A stretch of DNA of 64,000 bases from positions 496,001-560,000 of the forward strand of contig CAVPNW010000016.1 in assembly GCA_963706875.1 (NCBI GenBank). The letters run 5' to 3'. This stretch comes from Prado023 sp963706875 (GTDB taxonomy: Bacteria > Actinomycetota > Actinomycetes > S36-B12 > CAIYMF01). This document shows positions 61,957 to 64,000 of this stretch, one piece after another. The stretch's first letter is position 1. Every line of letters begins with the position of its first letter. The notes beneath the pieces are model-generated. The model ran no database searches, was not told the origin of the DNA, and saw nothing but the letters and a program-made list of their open reading frames with translations. The position numbers and the translations under genes were made by a program.

Positions 61957-63390
61957 TTGTTCAGCACCGCGGACGAAGTCCTCAAGTTCATCAAGAAGGA
62001 GGACGTCAAGTTCGTCGATGTCCGCTTCTGCGACCTGCCCGGCGTCATGCAGCACTTCAACGTGCCCGCCGAGGGACTCCCGGAGGAGTTCTTCACCGAG
62101 GGCCAGATGTTCGACGGATCCTCGATCCGCGGCTTCCAGGCCATCCACGAGTCGGACATGAAGCTCATCCCTGACCTCGGCAGCGCCTACCTCGACCCCT
62201 TCCGGGTGGAGAAGACCCTGATCATCAACATGTCGATCCGGGATCCGTTCACCGACGAGCCCTACAGCCGCGACCCGCGCAACATCGCGATGAAGGCCGA
62301 GGCGTACCTGCAGTCGACCGGGATCGCCGACACCGCGTTCTTCGCCCCCGAGGCCGAGTTCTACATCTTCGACTCGGTGCGCTTCGAGACCAAGCAGAAC
62401 GCCGGCTACTACTTCATCGACTCCGTCGAGGGCAAGTGGAACTCCGGCACGGAGTACGAGGAGGACGGCACCCCCAACCGCGGGTACAAGACCCCCTACA
62501 AGGGCGGCTACTTCCCGGTCCCGCCGGTCGACCACTTCGCCGACCTGCGCGACCAGATGAGCCTCATGCTCGCCCAGGTCGGGCTGACCGTCGAGCGCGC
62601 CCACCACGAGGTCGGCACCGCCGGCCAGGCGGAGATCAACTACCGCTTCGACTCGCTGGCCAAGGCCGCTGACGACGTCATGAAGTTCAAGTACGTCATC
62701 AAGGGCGTGGGCTGGGAGGCAGGCAAGTCCGTGACCTTCATGCCGAAGCCGATCTTCGGCGACAACGGCTCGGGCATGCACGTGCACCAGTCGCTGTGGA
62801 AGGACGGCAAGCCGCTGTTCTACGACGAGGCCGGCTACGGCGGCCTGTCGGACGTCGCGCGCTGGTACATCGGCGGCCTGCTCAAGCACGCGCCATCGCT
62901 GCTGGCGTTCACGAACCCGACGGTGAACTCCTACCACCGCCTGGTCCCCGGCTACGAGGCTCCGGTCAACCTGGTCTACAGCCAGCGCAACCGTTCGGCA
63001 TGCATCCGCATCCCGATCACCGGCTCGAACCCGAAGGCCAAGCGCATCGAGTTCCGCGTGCCCGACCCGTCGAGCAACCCGTACCTGGCGTTCTCGGCCA
63101 TGCTCATGGCCGGCCTCGACGGGATCAAGAACAAGATCGAGCCGCGTGAGCCGGTCGACAAGGATCTCTACGAACTGCCCCCGGACGAGGCTGCGGACAT
63201 CCCGCAGGTTCCCGGTTCGCTGCCCGAGGTGCTCGACGCGCTCGAGGCCGACCACGCGTACCTCACCGAGGGTGGCGTGTTCACCGACGATCTGATCGAG
63301 ACCTGGATCGCCTACAAGCGGGCCAACGAGGTGGATCCGATCCGCCTGCGCCCGCACCCGCACGAGTTCGAGCTGTACTACGACATCTGA
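61957..63390 (+). CDS. glnA: glutamine synthetase type I
   Basis: Ammonia assimilation: glutamate + NH3 + ATP to glutamine. 477 residues from a TTG at 61957, chosen because AGGAGG ends five bases upstream and the protein begins at the usual FSTADEVLKFI. Metal and substrate motifs: MFDGSSIRGF, EAEFYIFDSV, GDNGSGMHVHQS, NRSACIRIP. The adenylylation tyrosine is Tyr405 in KDLYELPPDE, so it is the beta-type enzyme, controlled by GlnE after translation. Transcription is probably under GlnR. Confidence 0.96.
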   Translation: MFSTADEVLKFIKKEDVKFVDVRFCDLPGVMQHFNVPAEGLPEEFFTEGQMFDGSSIRGFQAIHESDMKLIPDLGSAYLDPFRVEKTLIINMSIRDPFTDEPYSRDPRNIAMKAEAYLQSTGIADTAFFAPEAEFYIFDSVRFETKQNAGYYFIDSVEGKWNSGTEYEEDGTPNRGYKTPYKGGYFPVPPVDHFADLRDQMSLMLAQVGLTVERAHHEVGTAGQAEINYRFDSLAKAADDVMKFKYVIKGVGWEAGKSVTFMPKPIFGDNGSGMHVHQSLWKDGKPLFYDEAGYGGLSDVARWYIGGLLKHAPSLLAFTNPTVNSYHRLVPGYEAPVNLVYSQRNRSACIRIPITGSNPKAKRIEFRVPDPSSNPYLAFSAMLMAGLDGIKNKIEPREPVDKDLYELPPDEAADIPQVPGSLPEVLDALEADHAYLTEGGVFTDDLIETWIAYKRANEVDPIRLRPHPHEFELYYDI

Positions 63391-63480
63391 TCGGCAATGT
63401 GGCGCTGACCTGCGACGATGCCTGCACGAGTTCCGGCGTAGTCCAAGGGTAGTCCGAAACGCTTCAAGATCAGGCCCACG

Positions 63481-63516
63481 TTGGGGGCCCCATCCACACA
63501 TGGATGGGGCCCCCAA
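63481..63516. terminator. perfect 16-bp hairpin after glnA
   Basis: TTGGGGGCCCCATCCA (63481-63496), loop CACA, and its exact complement (63501-63516), 91 bases beyond the glnA stop. Very stable, but without a T-run on either side; probably a bidirectional terminator, serving glnA and the leftward frame beyond it. Confidence 0.7.
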
Positions 63517-63556
63517 CTGCGTCCAGCGAAGCAGCCGGGTGCCCGCCCCGACGCAT

Positions 63557-63821
63557 CTACGCCACCCACCTCCGGACCGTCGCTACGGCCGCTACACCAC
63601 CCACTGCGACGTCCAAGTTCGCGCTCAGCGCCGCGCGACCACAGTTCCTGCTCATGCCGAGCAGCCACAGCAGCACGGCGGCATTCGCGAGCGCCGCCAA
63701 CGCGGGTGACAGCTCCCGCCAGGATCCCAATGAGGAGTGGCCCATTCAAGACGGCGCCGGAGGCTAGATCGACCTCTCGCTGCCAGGAATCCGGCGCCGT
63801 TTCGTAGTCCGGATACCCCAT
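63557..63821 (-). pseudogene. small membrane protein, frameshifted
   Basis: From the ATG at 63821 the protein starts MGYPDYETAPDSWQREVDL and enters a hydrophobic segment (NGPLLIGILAG) before losing frame. The other frame continues LSPALAALANAAVLLWLLG to a stop at 63557. Removing one base from the GGG near 63712 gives an 87-residue protein with two hydrophobic segments. I recognise no family, so the merger is supported only by the continuity of the hydrophobic stretch. Confidence 0.5.
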
Positions 63822-63956
63822 CGCCACTGCCTGCCTTTCGGTCACCACATACCAGTGCTGAGGGGACCGGCTGGGCGACCCGATCGATCTGGAGCTCGCC
63901 AGCGGGATGATGAAACCGGGTCGGATCATGGGTCTGGCCTGTGGGAGGCTGGACAG

Positions 63957-64000
63957 ATGCTGTCAGGTCCCTCGCCCGGTTCCCCCGGAGCGAGAAGCCC
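63957..64000 (+). CDS. N-terminus of an unidentified protein (partial)
   Basis: GGGAGG lies about nine bases before an ATG at 63957, and the frame (MLSGPSPGSPGARS) runs off the right edge. Too short to identify. glnE is sometimes near glnA in actinobacteria, but nothing here supports that identity. Confidence 0.35.
   Translation, partial: MLSGPSPGSPGARS

Noticed and set aside
63391..63480. tRNA-like look of the stretch after glnA
   Set aside because: No T-loop consensus, no CCA-ready acceptor stem and no cloverleaf pairing.
61681..63516. 611-residue open frame antisense to glnA
   Set aside because: Shadow of a highly conserved gene; no independent start or motif.

Overview
The window is a compact, very GC-rich bacterial chromosome segment. 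Gene content points to the Actinomycetota: PspA-HtpX-PspAB cluster, DUF3043 and DUF4191 membrane proteins, an SCO2322-type protein next to an ECF transporter, a 185-residue adenylate kinase, an E2 protein with two lipoyl domains beside lpdA, lipB-lipA and glnA, and a GlnR-type box in front of glnA. GTG and TTG starts and apparently leaderless promoters fit that group. No genus can be read from the sequence, and I found no rRNA or tRNA genes, CRISPR array, prophage or insertion sequence.

Layout. 1-6400: end of a lipoprotein gene (probably ctaC), cysteine desulfurase and a TusA-like protein, aat, a PfkB kinase, erpA, a frameshifted glycerate kinase, nadA. 6400-8900: envelope-stress operon pspA-htpX-pspAB and DUF3043. 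9500-14600: small accessory genes, including an esterase/TetR pair with a clear operator and the remnant of a zinc dehydrogenase beside it. 14641-17725: recQ, a partial repeat of its 3' end, and a His/Gly-rich PadR regulator. 17846-26324: two adjacent giant genes (1284 and 1539 residues) of no recognised function, the most unusual content here. 26347-42415: an aminotransferase, a frameshifted sppA, Lrp regulator and Cys/Met-metabolism enzyme, tag, TetR and MMPL exporter, a two-GGDEF protein, adk, two aldo/keto reductases, a repeat-bearing CsbD protein and a macrodomain protein.

42480-50324 is a cobalamin-riboswitch-led operon: SCO2322-like protein, ECF transporter T, fused A-A' and S components, a metallo-beta-lactamase/CobU fusion, cobT and cobS. 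It joins uptake of a corrinoid or cobalt to nucleotide-loop assembly. 51150-61775 is central metabolism: gcvT (frameshifted), pepA, lpdA, sucB, a TIGR01777 oxidoreductase, lipB, lipA, DUF4191 and an RDD protein. LipB and LipA make the lipoyl group used by SucB, reoxidised by LpdA. 61817-63390 carries the GlnR-type box and glnA, followed by a long perfect hairpin.

Four genes (glycerate kinase, sppA, gcvT and a small membrane protein at 63557-63821) are each restored by removing a single base. This looks more like sequence or assembly error than four independent inactivations, and it should be kept in mind when reading any broken gene in this window.
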